Notes: a model not told the origin generated them from the letters alone. Shown: positions 28,677-40,489, counted from the stretch's first letter. The stretch is DNA of 64,000 nucleotides from Saprospiraceae bacterium (GCA_016706365.1 JADJJU010000015.1:14701-78700), one strand, 5' to 3'. Program-made: numbers and translations.

Positions 28677-31600
28677 ATGAAAGTATCCTCCATTTCGGTT
28701 TTCGATATTTTATCCAAATTAAGAGACTATTTTCAGGGAGAGTTTGAGATCAGAAAGGAAGACCATGGTGCTCCATTTCGATCAGAATTGTATAGTTCTG
28801 ACCAGATGGATATGCATGGCGTTGTGCTGGCACGCTCCCATAAATTGCTGCATAAAAGATCTTCTGATACTTTGTTGAAGCGTTTGGGAGACAATGAAAA
28901 AACGCTTCTCGAAGTGCGTAACTTATTGGTCGAAAGTATTAGAGAAGGCAAAGTAATCACTCCTGCTGCAGAATGGTTACTGGATAATTTCTATTTGATA
29001 GAAGAACAAGTTGTAATAGCCCGCAAACACTTTCCTAAAGGTTATAGTCAGGGATTGCCCCATCTAGGATCAGGAAGTTCTGAGGGCCTTCCCAGGGTAT
29101 ATGATATAGTATTGGAGCTCATTTCTCACAGTGACGGCAGGGTCGATATCAATAGTCTCAGCAGCTTTATTGCATCTTATCAATCAGTCAAAATATTGAC
29201 ACTAGGTGAATTGTGGGCATTGCCCATTATGACGAGAATGGCTGTCATAGAAAACCTCCGACGAATCGCAGGGCAAGTAGCATTGGATATGATTGATTAC
29301 AATCTGGCTGATTACTGGTCGGAGAAATTTGTCAAAACTGTAAAAGAAGAACCTGCTGATTTGATTCTTATTATTGCTGATATGGCAAGGTCAAAGCCTT
29401 TTTTATCAGGTCCTTTTGTGGCAGGATTGACGAGAAATTTGCAGGGAAAAGGTCTTGAACTGATGTTGCCTTTGAACTGGATGGAGCAACAGTTGAACTC
29501 CAAAGGGGCGAATAGTCTTGACCTCGTGAGGGTAGAAAATCAGAGGCAGGCTGCAGATCAGGTATCTGTAAGAAATAGTATAGGCACATTAAGATTTCTT
29601 GGTGCAACTGATTGGCATGAGTTTGTTGAAACTTTAAGTAGTGTAGAGGCGGTACTTAAAAAGGATGAATCAGGTATTTATGCTAAAATGGATTTTGCTA
29701 CCAGGGATTGCTATCGACATGTGATTGAAAGGATTGCGAAATCCAGCCTGCTGACAGAAACTGAAGTTGCCCAGAAAATCCTCGATCTTACTAAAGGGCA
29801 CGATGAAGGATTTAAAAGAACAGAAAGACAAAAACATATTGGTTACTTTCTGATTGATAAAGGCCTGCAAACGGCTGAACGAGCCTGTAGTGTCAAGCTT
29901 ACTTTTTCCCAAAAATTAAAAAGGACTCTTAAGAAACGCCCGATTTCTATATATTTATTTGGAATGATATTTTTGGCATGCGGGATAAGCGCTATCATGC
30001 TTAACAGGATTTATCCCCTGTTTTCTGACAATATTTGGATCTTTGGTTTAGTTGGGTTGCTTGTATTTTTAGGGGCTGTACAATTTTCTTTATCTCTGAT
30101 TAATTGGTTGGCAACTGTACTGGTAAGTCCGAAGCTACTCCCCAAAATGAATTTTTCTAAGGGGATACCTCCTGAATACAGATCTATGGTCGTCGTGCCT
30201 ACTATGCTTTCTAACCCGGATTTTATCGAATCGCAGGTAGAAGCATTAGAAATCAGATTTTTGGCGAATAAAGGCGAGTATTTACATTTTGCGCTCCTTA
30301 CTGATTATTTGGATGCTGATACAGAGCATATGCCTCAGGACGAAGAGCTTTTGGCTTTGGTCAGCCAAAGAATTGAAGACCTGAATCAAAAGTACCCCGG
30401 AGCGGATCAGGATATTTTTTTCCTGTTTCACCGAAACAGGACCTGGAATCCCAGAGAAAAAAAGTGGATGGGATATGAACGCAAAAGAGGAAAACTTGCT
30501 GCTCTCAACGCCCTTATTTTGGGGAGGGGTCAGGGTCAGTTTTCAAAAGTAATTGGCTTGACAAGTGTCCTGGTAAATGTAAAGTATGTAATTACACTGG
30601 ATGCAGACACTCAATTGCCCAGAGAAGCTGCCTGGAAGATGATAGCTACTATGGCGCATCCTTTGAATCAACCAATTATAGACAAACACATAAACCAAAT
30701 CAAGGAAGGCTATACAATACTTCAACCGAGAGTTGCGTCACGGATAACTCCAGGGGGGATAACGCCTTATCTCAGACTTCAGGGAATGGCTTCCGGAGTA
30801 GACCCATACACACGTATGTCTTCTGATGTATATCAGGATTTATTTGCAGAAGGTTCTTTCATTGGGAAAGGAATTTATGATGTAAGTGCATTTGATCAGA
30901 TCCTCGAGGGCACACTCCCTGAAAATAGGATTCTTAGCCATGATTTGCTGGAAGGTAGCTATTCACGCTCAGGGTTACTGAGTGATGTATTGGTTTATGA
31001 AGAAAATCCTTCTGAGTATTGGGTGGATATGCGGCGACAGCAAAGGTGGATAAGAGGTGATTGGCAGATTGCAGCCTGGGTTTTTCCATTTATTAAAAGC
31101 CCGGCTGGCAAATGGATTCGCAACAGATTATCAGTCCTTTCCAAATGGAAGATATTTGACAATCTGCGCCGGAGTTTATTGCCTTTGACCTTGCTGTTGT
31201 TGTTGGTTGTGGGATGGACTCTTCTTCCTTATCCTACATATTGGACCATAATGGTCATTGGTATTGTTCTTTTTGCATCATTAACTGCTGCCGGCTGGCA
31301 ATTGCTGCATAAGCCACCTGATCTGCCTGTCAAAGCTCATCTAATGGAAGTTGTTGTAGCTGTGAGGGATAATTTAATTCGCTTTGCATTTAATCTGGCT
31401 GTTTTGCCTTTTGAAGCTCTTTCCCATACTCAGGCTGTTATACGAACCATTTGGAGAATATTCATTTCCAGAAACAAGCTGCTGGAATGGACTCCTTCAG
31501 GTGATGTATCATTTAAAAATTTTACGCTCCTGACTATTTATCACTGGATGTGGATTGCTCCTGTTTCTGCAATTGTCTGTATGATTTTAATATTAATATC

Positions 31601-34600
31601 TGGTCCCAGTGCGATAATTGTAGCTGCCCCGATTCTTTTAATATGGTTACTTAGCCCCTTGATAGTCTGGCGATTCAGCACTGTAAACAAACTGGATGAA
31701 TCAGGCTTGTCGGAAGAACACACTATATTCTTGCACAAATCAGCAAGAAAGACATGGGGATTTTTTGAACAATTTGTTACTGATACTGATCATTGGTTAC
31801 CTCCAGACAATTATCAGGAGAATCCGGTTGCAGCCATCGCACACAGAACTTCTCCAACAAATATGGGTCTGGCACTTCTGGCAAATCTTTCTGCCTATGA
31901 TTTTGGATATATTTCCTTTGGATCGCTGCTGTCCAGATGCGGACGAACATTACATTCTATGCAGCAATTGGATAGATATAAAGGCCATTTTTTCAATTGG
32001 TATGATACTCTGACATTACGTGCTCTTCACCCCCGGTATATTTCCACTGTAGATAGCGGGAATTTAGCAGGTCACCTATTGACATTAAAGCAAGGACTTT
32101 TAAGCCTTCAGAATCAAGCTCTGATAAGTATGCGCAATTTTGAGGGGCTCCTGACTACTGTTCGTATAATCAAGGATATTTCCAGCGATCAATTTTGTAG
32201 TCAGATTGAGCAGATGGAATCTGATCTTGAAAAATATATTGCAGGTGATTCTTTAACTGTCAGTTCAGCCTGGGAAATGATTCATGATTTAGAGTCAAAA
32301 GTTGATGATCTAACCACCTCACAATTAATAGATGATACTGAGCTATATAGATGGACCAGAGAATTGAAGGAACAAGTGACGGATATAGAAGCAGAGTTAA
32401 GGTTGATGATACCATGGGCTAATAAAATTCCCCAACAAGAAGCTCCGCATTCTATTGGAGATTGGGAGACAATTCCCAGCTTGAGTATTCTCTCAAACTT
32501 TATCATTGAATTTAGAGCCACTAATGACAATGGAATTAAAACAGATCCTAAAAAGGAGACAGAACAATCAGCATTATTAACTTATTTTAAATCAATCCAG
32601 CATAGGGTTCCTGAAAGAGAAAATTTGATAGAGGAACTGGCAAATATCTGTGAGGAGTTCAGCGATCTTGAATATGATTTTCTATATGATAAGGCCACGA
32701 ACCTCCTCCGTATCGGATATAATGTTGATGAACTTAGGAGAGATGATGGTTTTTATGATTTACTTGCCTCAGAAGCAAGATTAGGAATATTTGTAGCCAT
32801 TGCCCAGGGTAAGCTTCCTCAGGATAGTTGGTTTGCACTGGGCCGATTACTTACTAATTCCGGGGGAGATCCAATCCTGCTTTCCTGGAGTGGGTCTATG
32901 TTTGAATATTTAATGCCGCAGCTGGTTATGCCGTCCTACGACCATACCTTATTGGCTCAAACAAACAAAGCCTCTGTCAATAGACAAATTCAGTACGGTG
33001 GACAGAGAAGTATTCCCTGGGGTATTTCCGAATCCGCTTACAACAGAGTGGATGCAGGAAGAATTTATCAGTACAGAGCTTTTGGAGTTCCAGGTTTAGG
33101 ATTAAAAAGAGGATTAGAGGATGATCTTGTAATTGCTCCATATGCAACTATGTTAGCGTTGATGATTTTTCCTGAAAAGGCAGTGAGCAACCTGCAGGAG
33201 ATGGCTGCCAGGGGATTTGAAGGCCAATATGGATTTTATGAATCAATTGATTACACCTTCACGGCTACAAAGAGGTATGCCATTCAGTATAGTGAATTCG
33301 TATATGGTACATCATCAGGGAATGAGTTTACTCTCTTTGGCATACGTTTTATTGAACCAACCAATGCAGCGAAGATTTATTTCTGAGTTAAGATTCCAGG
33401 CTACTTTACTTTTACTGCAGGAAAAGGTACCAAGAGCTACAGTTTTTTATGCTCATACAGCTGATACGGTAGAAACTTATTCAAACAATGTCGACTCACA
33501 AATAAGGGTGACTCGGACCGCCAATACTAATATTCCTGAGATACAGTTACTGAGCAATGGCCGATATCAGGTCATGGTAACAAATTCAGGAGCGGGATAT
33601 AGTAAATGGAAAGACATTGTGATTACCCGATGGAGGGAAGATGCAACTCAGGATAACCGGGGAATATTTTGCTATATAAAAGACATTATTAGCGGTGATT
33701 TCTGGTCCAACACCCATCATCCTACTTTGCAAAAAGCCGTTGAATATGAGGCTATTTTCTCCCAGGGACATATTGAATTCAGGAGAATGGACTTTGGTAT
33801 TGAGACTAAGACCGAAATAGTTATTTCTCCGGAGGACGATACCGAAATGCGAAGAATTAAACTCACAAACCGATCGAATACGACCAGGGTTTTGGAGATT
33901 ACAAGCTATGCAGAAATTGTTCTTGCACCTCAGGCTTCTGACGAATCACATCCTGCATTCAGCAATCTTTTTATTCAAACAGAAATCTTACCGGAATTCA
34001 AAGCAGTACTGTGTACCAGAAGGCCCAGATCTTCTGACGAAAAGCCACCCTGGATGTTTCATCACATGGATGCGTTCCATGCAGATATTGAAGAAGTATC
34101 ATACGAAACTGACAGAATGCAATTTACAGGAAGGGGAAGGACTTTAGTGGCTCCTCAGGCCCTGCATACAGATTTGTTGGGAGGAAGTCAGGGTGCTGTT
34201 TTGGATCCTATTATTGCCGTGAGATATAGGTTAAGAATTAAACCCGGGCAATCAGCGGTTGTGGATATGATATATGGAATTAGCGAGACAAGGGAATCTT
34301 GTGAAGCATTGATGCATAAATACAGAGATAGATTCCTGAAAAAGCGCGCTTTTGAATTATTTTGGACCCATAGTCAGATGATACTGCGGCAGATCAATGC
34401 ATCTGAATCAGATGGGCAACTTTATGACAGACTTGCAGCTTCCATTATTTATAATAATCCTGCATTTAGAGCAGATTCTACTGTGATTAGCAGTAATTTC
34501 AGAGGCCAGTCCAGCCTATGGAGCCACTCTGTTTCCGGTGATTTACCTATCATTATGCTTCATGTTTTCAATCAGGACAATCTTGAGCTGGTAAAGCAAT

Positions 34601-37366
34601 TAGTTCAGGCACATGCATACTGGAGATTGAAAGGTATGGAAGTTGATCTCGTTATCCTCAATGAAGATCATGGCTCATATAGGCAAGTACTGCAGGATCA
34701 GATTTTAGGTTTGACTGTTGGTGAAGCAGGTAACCATCCCTCACATGGCAAACCCGGAAAGATTTTTGTCAAATCAGCGGATCAATTTTCACCGGAAGAC
34801 CGTACACTTTTTGAAAGTGTAGCAAGGGTGGTTATTTATGATATTAAAGGTACACTGTCTGATCAGTTGAACCGATATGTTCAGGAGCTCAATCAAGCAC
34901 CACTCTTAGAGATTAAATCTTCTTCAAAATCCTCCATAAGATTTCCCGTCAGCCTGCCTTCCGATTTGTTATTTAATAATGGCATTGGTGGGTTTACGAA
35001 AGATGGTACAGAATATAAAATGCTCATCAGCAAAAGTAAAACCACACCGGCTCCATGGGTCAATGTGATTGCTAATCCCAACTTTGGGTCTGTAGTTTCA
35101 GAGAGCGGTTCAGCCTATACATGGGCCGTTAATGCTCATTCTTATAGACTTACTCCCTGGAGTAATGATCCGGTCAGTGACATAGGAGCCGAAGCATTTT
35201 ATATCAGAAATGAGACGAGTGGCCGGTTTTGGTCTGCTGCTCCTTTTCCTGCCTCAAGTGATGAACCATATCTGACCACTCATGGATTTGGGTTTTCAAG
35301 TTTCCAACACAACAATGATGGTGTCAGCACTGAAATGACAGTATTTGTGGACAAAGATCTTCCGGTAAAGTTTGTGGTCATTAAAATTAAAAACCTCTCC
35401 GGACAGGAATGTAAATTGTCCTGCACAGGCTATCTTGATATTGTCCTTGGAGATCTGCGTTCCAAAACTGGAATGCATATATTGTCTGAATACGATGTAA
35501 ATACAGGAGCTTTATTGTTTAAAAACAGATATAATTCAAGCTTTGCAGAAAGGGTCAGTTATTTTAAAGTGAATAGTAAACATATTACCTATACAACTGA
35601 CAGGGCAGAATTTATTGGAAGGAATAGAAATTTGAATTTTCCTGAAGCTATGAAACGCAGCAAGCTTTCCGGAAAAACCGGAGCAGGTATGGATACATGT
35701 GCTGCTATTCAGGCCCAATTTGACTTACTTGACGGTGGAGAAAAAGTATTAATATTTCAACTGGGTAATGAGGTTAATCAAAGTGCAGCTGCAGATTTAA
35801 TTAATAATTTTAGCACTACAGAATATGTACTTCGATCTCTGGATAGAGTTAAGGCTTATTGGAGAAATACACTTCAAAGAATTCAAGTCGGCACACCCGA
35901 TATAGCTTTGAATCTGCTGGCAAATGGATGGCTGGCTTATCAAAATATGTGTTGCAGGATGTTTGCAAGAAGTGGTTTTTATCAATCCGGCGGTGCATTC
36001 GGGTTCAGAGATCAGCTTCAGGATATACTGAGTGTGATGATAAGTCGACCTGAATTGGCAAAACAACAAATTTTGCTCAGTGCTTCCCGACAATTTGTAG
36101 AAGGCGATGTTCAGCATTGGTGGCATCCTCCTGAAGGAAGAGGGGTAAGGACCCGTTGCTCAGATGATTTATTATGGTTGCCATATGCAGTTACAAAATA
36201 TATTGCAGTTACAGGAGATACACAAATCCTTCTTGAAGAAGCAGATTTTTTGGAGTCCCGGGAATTGCATCCGGGTGAGGAGTCTCTTTATGACCTGCCA
36301 GCAATTAGTCCTCAGAATGGAACCATATTTGAACACTGTATCAGAGCGATCAAACGAAGTTTGGAATTTGGAGAACATGGATTGCCATTAATTGGGTCTG
36401 GAGATTGGAATGATGGGATGGACAGAGTGGGGATTCATGGAAAGGGTGAAAGTGTTTGGCTGGGTTTTTTCCTGTATGATATATTAATGGGTTTTGCACC
36501 TGTAGCTGAAAATTATGGAGATGTCAATTTTGCCATTTTATGCAAAGAACATGCTGAAACACTTCAAAAACCTGGAGAATGAAGCATGGGATGGCGAATG
36601 GTTCAAGCGGGCATGGATGGACGATGGAGCTGAGCTCGGTTCGTCAAAGAGTCCGGAATGTCGCATAGATGCCATAGCGCAAAGCTGGTCTGTTCTTTCA
36701 GGTGCAGCCAGTGCAGAGCGACAAACCCAGGCAATGGACTCCCTGGATAAACATTTAGTCAGAAGAGATCTTCAGCTCCTGCAGTTGTTGGACCCGCCAT
36801 TTGATGATAATGGTCCAAATCCCGGTTATATAAGGGGCTATGTTCCGGGAGTGAGAGAGAATGGCGGTCAATATTCACACGCTGCTATCTGGGCATTAAT
36901 TGCATTTGCAAAATTAGGTCAAAGAGAAAAAGTATATGAATTATTCAGTATGATACAGCCTGTAAGCCATGGTTCAGACCCTGAAAGACTCAAGGTTTAC
37001 AAAGTAGAGCCATATGTGATGGCGGCTGATGTGTATGCCAATGAATCTCATAAAGGAAGAGGGGGCTGGACATGGTATACCGGATCCGCCGGCTGGATGT
37101 ATCAATTCATCATTCATGCTTTTCTGGGAATAAATCAGGAAATGGATATGCTGGTTTTCAAACCTTGTTTTCCGCTGGATTGGCCTAAAATTACTGCAGA
37201 ATACAAGTACAGATCTTCCACATACCACCTGACTATTTTCCAATTTGAAGGGGATGAACCATCCTGGTGGAAAATGGATAATGACAGAGGCCAGGGCAAT
37301 TCAATCAAAATGACCGATGATGGACTGGAGCATAAAGTCGAGTTGCATTTTAATATCAATAAATGA
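28677..37366 (+). CDS. cyclic beta-1,2-glucan synthase-like GT84/GH94 protein (two frameshifts)
   Basis: Three overlapping open frames (28677-33386, 33217-36582, 36515-37366) form one protein of about 2890 aa, the usual size of the NdvB/ChvB family. Residues about 425-475, 840-880 and 950-1000 hold membrane helices. Between them lies a GT84 glycosyltransferase with ITLDADTQLP (about 641) and RRQQRWIRGDW (about 787). Then follows a glucoamylase-like domain (LASEARLGIFVAIAQGK, GGQRSIPWGISESAYN, YMVHHQGMSLLSLA) and a GH94 phosphorylase domain with IGSGDWNDGMDRVG carrying the general-acid Asp. Frames break near 33255 and in the A5 run at 36566-36570. In Proteobacteria such enzymes make and size periplasmic cyclic glucans; the product here is inferred. 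The gene is monocistronic, ending in a terminator. Confidence 0.88.
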
Positions 37367-37368
37367 AA

Positions 37369-37398
37369 AAAGCCCTTCCATGTGAATGGAGGGGCTTT
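37369..37398 (+). terminator. hairpin terminator after the glycan synthase
   Basis: AAAGCCCTTCCAT (37369-37381) pairs with ATGGAGGGGCTTT (37386-37398) through 13 bp with one wobble and a 4-nt loop, 2 bp after the stop. It is flanked by A and T runs and could work in both directions, also serving the leftward small gene. Confidence 0.8.
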
Positions 37399-37461
37399 CA
37401 TCTGAAAAAATTATTTCAGTAAATTTTAATTAGGTATATGACCTAATCACTTGAAGATTTT

Positions 37462-37557
37462 TTACTGGCTTTTGGCTTTTTTATCAGCTCTTTTTTCTTT
37501 CAGATTTTTTTCAGACTTCTTTTTGTCTTCTTTTTTGGCTGACTTTTCTTTTGACAT
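37462..37557 (-). CDS. 31-aa lysine-rich small protein
   Basis: This short reading frame, MSKEKSAKKEDKKK followed by SEKNLKEKRADKKAKSQ, is about half Lys/Arg with regularly spaced Glu/Asp. Small proteins with the ending KEKRA.KKAK are, as I recall, common in Bacteroidota and some Proteobacteria and are of unknown function. It would be an extended, highly charged, cytoplasmic peptide. The start was chosen at the only ATG; the stop is followed at 64 bp by the bidirectional hairpin at 37369-37398. Its location at the edge of the stress island may be meaningful. Confidence 0.55.
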   Translation of the reverse strand: MSKEKSAKKEDKKKSEKNLKEKRADKKAKSQ

Positions 37558-37855
37558 ATTGTTATAGTTTAGGCTAAGATAACGCTATTTCATAATTGAA
37601 TTGTCTGAATTATTAAGTAGAAAATATTTTTTTACTGATATTAGAAGTTATATCAACTGTGAATTGTATAAAAATAACAGGAAATAATGTAACTCTTAAG
37701 GCAAGTAAGGGTTGTAGCTTTGTGACAAGAAACCCGGTGGGATTATCAACGTTTAATCAGACAGGGTAGAAAGATTATGATTTCAGGTGTATTGAATAAA
37801 AAAGTTCATATCATTTTTACCTGGTTCTCTTTTTTTGAATGAACCTTTAACTGGC
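37558..37855. other. non-coding gap at the edge of the stress island
   Basis: About 300 bp of AT-rich sequence between the leftward 31-aa gene and the rightward lmo0937-type gene. It probably contains both promoters; no convincing box, operator or hairpin was identified. Confidence 0.4.
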
Positions 37856-38011
37856 ATGAGCAATTTATTATATCTGGCATCCATTATCCTGATTATCGTT
37901 TGGGCGACAGGATATTTTGCATACGATGCAGGCAATTTGATTCATGTATTACTTATTATTGCCATCATTGTTATCTTTCTTAGAGCAGTTCGGGGTAAAA
38001 ACCCAATTTAA
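37856..38011 (+). CDS. lmo0937 family small membrane protein
   Basis: The 51-aa reading frame from the ATG at 37856 has two hydrophobic segments, LLYLASIILIIVWATGYF and LIHVLLIIAIIVIFL, separated by AYDAGN and ending in RAVRGKNPI. This two-helix layout with an HVLL..AIIV second helix and a basic tail is that of the lmo0937 family (DUF5670), tiny inner-membrane proteins often found in stress loci. It precedes the first YtxH gene by 56 bp and is probably co-expressed with it. Confidence 0.75.
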   Translation: MSNLLYLASIILIIVWATGYFAYDAGNLIHVLLIIAIIVIFLRAVRGKNPI

Positions 38012-38067
38012 GAATCGCAAACGTGGAATTTTTTAACTCATTATATAATCATAAATAAATATTTAAC

Positions 38068-38382
38068 ATGGAACATTCAAATGGAAATGCAAAATTAATA
38101 GGTGCACTTTTAGGAGGAGCATTAATAGGAGCTGCAATTGGAGTATTGTTTGCACCGGATAAAGGTAGCGCAACAAGAAATAAAATTGCAGGCAGTGCAA
38201 AAGATCTTGCTTCAGAAATCAAAAACAGAGTAAAAGAAGAAGCATCTGCATTGAGAAACAAAGCAGAAGATATTAAAAATCAGGCTAAAGACTATGCTAG
38301 TCAGGCTAAAGATTACGCAAGCAATAAAATGCAGGATGTTGCAACTAATGCAACCACCAACGATCAGAATAGACGTTCGTAA
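38068..38382 (+). CDS. YtxH domain-containing protein (copy 1)
   Basis: This 104-aa protein has the YtxH signature: a glycine-rich helix KLIGALLGGALIGAAIGVLFAP at about residues 9-30, then a KGSATRNKI turn and a long amphipathic, Ala/Lys-rich coiled helix (IKNRVKEEASALRNKAEDIK) with the short repeat QAKDYAS. It is probably anchored in the inner membrane by the glycine-rich helix. YtxH proteins are general-stress proteins of unknown mechanism. It is closely similar to the copy at 40699 and shares a core with the one at 42053. A strong terminator follows. Confidence 0.88.
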   Translation: MEHSNGNAKLIGALLGGALIGAAIGVLFAPDKGSATRNKIAGSAKDLASEIKNRVKEEASALRNKAEDIKNQAKDYASQAKDYASNKMQDVATNATTNDQNRRS

Positions 38383-38388
38383 AACATT

Positions 38389-38456
38389 GGGTCAATTGAC
38401 TTATACGTGGATTTGTCAGAAGGGTACACGGTGGTCAGTTGGCCCGATTTTTTTTT
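38389..38456 (+). terminator. intrinsic terminator after YtxH copy 1
   Basis: GGGTCAATTGAC (38389-38400) pairs with GTCAGTTGGCCC (38434-38445) with two G-T wobbles, followed by GA and T9 (38448-38456). The second YtxH copy is followed by a hairpin sharing the AGTTGGCC arm (40993-41035), so the gene and its terminator may have been duplicated together. Confidence 0.78.
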
Positions 38457-38485
38457 AAAACAAAGAACCCCAAAAATAAAACGAA

Positions 38486-38833
38486 ATGATTGACAGGGAT
38501 AAATGGGAATCACTTACTGATAATCTTAAATCGTATGTGAATACACAAATTGAATTGTTGAAATTGCAGTTGACAGACAAAGTTTCAGCGGCCGGCTCGA
38601 CTATTTTCTCATCTGTTTTATTGGTTTTGACAGCAATATCCTGTATATTCTTTTTCAGTTGTTGGGCTGCTTTATTTCTTTCAGCTAAGATAGGCGATAC
38701 TTACTCAGGATTTGCAATTGTGGGAGGTTTTTATCTGCTCTTTTCAATAGTTTTATTACTCGCACGCAAACAAATATTAGAGACTCCGATAAGGAATCAA
38801 CTTATCAAGGTTCTTTTTAAGAAAGAAGACTAA
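38486..38833 (+). CDS. phage-holin-like family membrane protein (Holin-X/YqjE type)
   Basis: The 115-aa protein starts with an amphipathic helix (DNLKSYVNTQIELLKLQLTDK) and continues with two transmembrane helices, TIFSSVLLVLTAISCIFFF and YSGFAIVGGFYLLFSIVLLL, then a basic tail. This is the layout of the putative actinobacterial Holin-X superfamily III / YqjE group, which despite its name is mostly chromosomal and often next to YtxH-like (YqjD/ElaB-type) genes. A membrane-stress role fits the neighbours. It lies 13 bp before the next gene and is probably cotranscribed with it. Confidence 0.8.
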   Translation: MIDRDKWESLTDNLKSYVNTQIELLKLQLTDKVSAAGSTIFSSVLLVLTAISCIFFFSCWAALFLSAKIGDTYSGFAIVGGFYLLFSIVLLLARKQILETPIRNQLIKVLFKKED

Positions 38834-38846
38834 AAATCCCTTTATT

Positions 38847-39257
38847 ATGAACCATCCTGGCAGAAAAAAACGAGAAGATATCTGTGACGGCAATGACCTT
38901 ACTTGCGAAATTGAACATTTGCAAAATGTCAAAAATCAACAGGAACTCCAAATAGTAGATTCATTCTATGAACTGGCACATGCTGTTAATCCTGTCAATA
39001 TAATGAAGGATGCTATTCACGGACTTGCCTCAGTTCGTCCGCCGACACATGATGTTGTTAGCGTAGGAACTAATATTGGAACAAATTACGTGATTGAAAA
39101 AGTGTTGGGAAAAAATAGAAGCATAAAAGGATTTCTCAGTGCTATGTTAGTTGAAACTCTTACAACTGAACTTATCAATCGAAATGCTCCGCAAATGCTA
39201 AATCAGGTATTGGATTGGGGCAAGCAAATTGGTATTGATTTGGAGGATCGCATTTGA
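38847..39257 (+). CDS. unknown protein, paralogue of the 41080 gene (copy A)
   Basis: The 136-aa product has no signal peptide. An N-terminal helix (CEIEHLQNVKNQQELQIVDSF) is followed by VNPVNIMKDAIHGL, a glycine-rich stretch GTNIGTNYVIEKVLGKNRSIKGF and a C-terminal helix LVETLTTELINRNAPQML. The same plan and many of the same residues (P.N..K.A, G.N..I...LGKN...K.F, LVE..TT..I..N.P) appear in the 146-aa protein at 41080, so the two are paralogues. The glycine-rich middle may touch the membrane. I do not recognise the family. It follows the holin-like gene by 13 bp. Confidence 0.75.
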   Translation: MNHPGRKKREDICDGNDLTCEIEHLQNVKNQQELQIVDSFYELAHAVNPVNIMKDAIHGLASVRPPTHDVVSVGTNIGTNYVIEKVLGKNRSIKGFLSAMLVETLTTELINRNAPQMLNQVLDWGKQIGIDLEDRI

Positions 39258-39473
39258 ATTAAATTACAATTTGCACATCTTTTTATATCATTTCTGTCAT
39301 CATCCCGGATACAGAAATTTATTATTTTAAAGAGGGTCATAGATTTTAATCCTTGAATACCTTGCAAGTGGAACAAACTTGAATTTTATTTAATAGAAAT
39401 TGAGTGAATATTCAAGCCTGAATTTATCCGGCAGGATACATTTCATTAGATAATAACAATAAAAAAAACTAAC
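39258..39473. other. intergenic gap, nothing definite
   Basis: About 215 bp of AT-rich sequence. It should hold the promoter of the small gene at 39474; no strong hairpin or promoter box could be assigned. Confidence 0.35.
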
Positions 39474-39689
39474 ATGGATACCGAGAAAGATTTATTGGTG
39501 AAAATTATGCAGGTGACCAGGAAGATACAGGATAATCATCCGGAGCTCTGCAAATTCCTGTCTGAATTACCGGAAACAATTTCTTCAGATGATAATAATG
39601 AAATTAATGTAGTGGCTCTCAAAAACTATCTGGAATCATTGAATGAATTAATGGAGAAAGCTGATCATAACAAGAAATTAGAGGAATGA
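39474..39689 (+). CDS. 71-aa small acidic protein of unknown function
   Basis: The product is a small helical, acidic protein: LLVKIMQVTRKIQDNHPELCKF, then ELPETISSDDNNEINVVALKN and a final helix YLESLNELMEKADHNKKLEE. It has no signal peptide or membrane helix and looks like a two- or three-helix bundle. I do not recognise it beyond its resemblance to other short Bacteroidota stress-locus proteins. A textbook terminator follows 30 bp after the stop. Confidence 0.65.
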   Translation: MDTEKDLLVKIMQVTRKIQDNHPELCKFLSELPETISSDDNNEINVVALKNYLESLNELMEKADHNKKLEE

Positions 39690-39719
39690 TTTAAATCAGC
39701 CAAAAATAAAATTTATAGG

Positions 39720-39740
39720 GGAGCTTCGGCTCCTTTTTTT
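39720..39740 (+). terminator. intrinsic terminator with UUCG tetraloop
   Basis: GGAGC (39720-39724), loop TTCG (39725-39728), GCTCC (39729-39733), then T7 (39734-39740). It ends the 71-aa gene's transcript. Confidence 0.9.
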
Positions 39741-39934
39741 ATTTAAAAAATTGCTATGAATCCTTGCTGTATCTTATATGCAGGCTGTCTAACGTGCCTG
39801 GCTCAATGCTGTTTATCGGCAAAGTATTTTTCTGATTAAGTGAAATATATAAGAAATGCAGGATTCTGTGTAACAGTTTAGGCCTCAAAGTTTCTGAAAT
39901 TTGTAGTATCAAGCAACAATAAAATAACCTCATC

Positions 39935-40489
39935 ATGGATACGATACAAGCTCAAGTTACAGATAGTATGCCTCAGATAAATGCATCTAGAAATACTAAT
40001 CAAAGCTTTACAAGCATTTATGAAAATTATGGTGCTGCTATGCACAATACGATATTTAGGATCGTCAAATCTCAGCCAGTAGCAGAAGATGTGCTTCAGG
40101 AAGCATTTATTAAAATCTGGAAAAATTATTCCTATTATGATCATTCAAAAGGAAGATTGTTCACATGGCTTACTACGGTTGCTAAGAACTGCGCTTTGGA
40201 TTATTTAAGATCAAAAGGGCACAAGCAGGCAATGAAAAGAGATCATAATCCTATCAGGGAAGATGCTATTGTTGGGGCTTTACATGTAGATCACATAGGA
40301 ATAAATGAAATTCTGGAAAAGGAGCTATTGCCTGATAACAGAACAGTTATGGAAATGATCTACCTTCAGGGATATACGCTTGAGGCTACTGCAAAGAAAA
40401 TGGGGATACCTCTGGGCACAGTAAAGACAAAAGTCCGTAATTCTATTAACACTCTAAGAAAAGTGGTAACAAGACAGCAAGTTTGTTGA
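39935..40489 (+). CDS. ECF-type RNA polymerase sigma factor
   Basis: The 184-aa sigma factor has region 2 at about residues 22-95 (FTSIYENYGAAMHNTIFRIV, AEDVLQEAFIKIWKNYSYYD, GRLFTWLTTVAKNCALDYLRS) and region 4 at about 120-178 (NRTVMEMIYLQGYTLEATAKKMGIPLGTVKTKVRNSI). It lacks regions 1 and 3, as in ECF sigma factors of the SigK-like kind. No anti-sigma gene is adjacent. It lies in the centre of a cluster of YtxH, holin-like, HdeD-like and lipocalin genes, so it is the natural candidate for regulating them; that is an inference. Confidence 0.92.
   Translation: MDTIQAQVTDSMPQINASRNTNQSFTSIYENYGAAMHNTIFRIVKSQPVAEDVLQEAFIKIWKNYSYYDHSKGRLFTWLTTVAKNCALDYLRSKGHKQAMKRDHNPIREDAIVGALHVDHIGINEILEKELLPDNRTVMEMIYLQGYTLEATAKKMGIPLGTVKTKVRNSINTLRKVVTRQQVC

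Noticed and set aside
38486..38833. Prophage remnant because of the holin-like protein
   Set aside because: No other phage genes are present; this family is mostly chromosomal.
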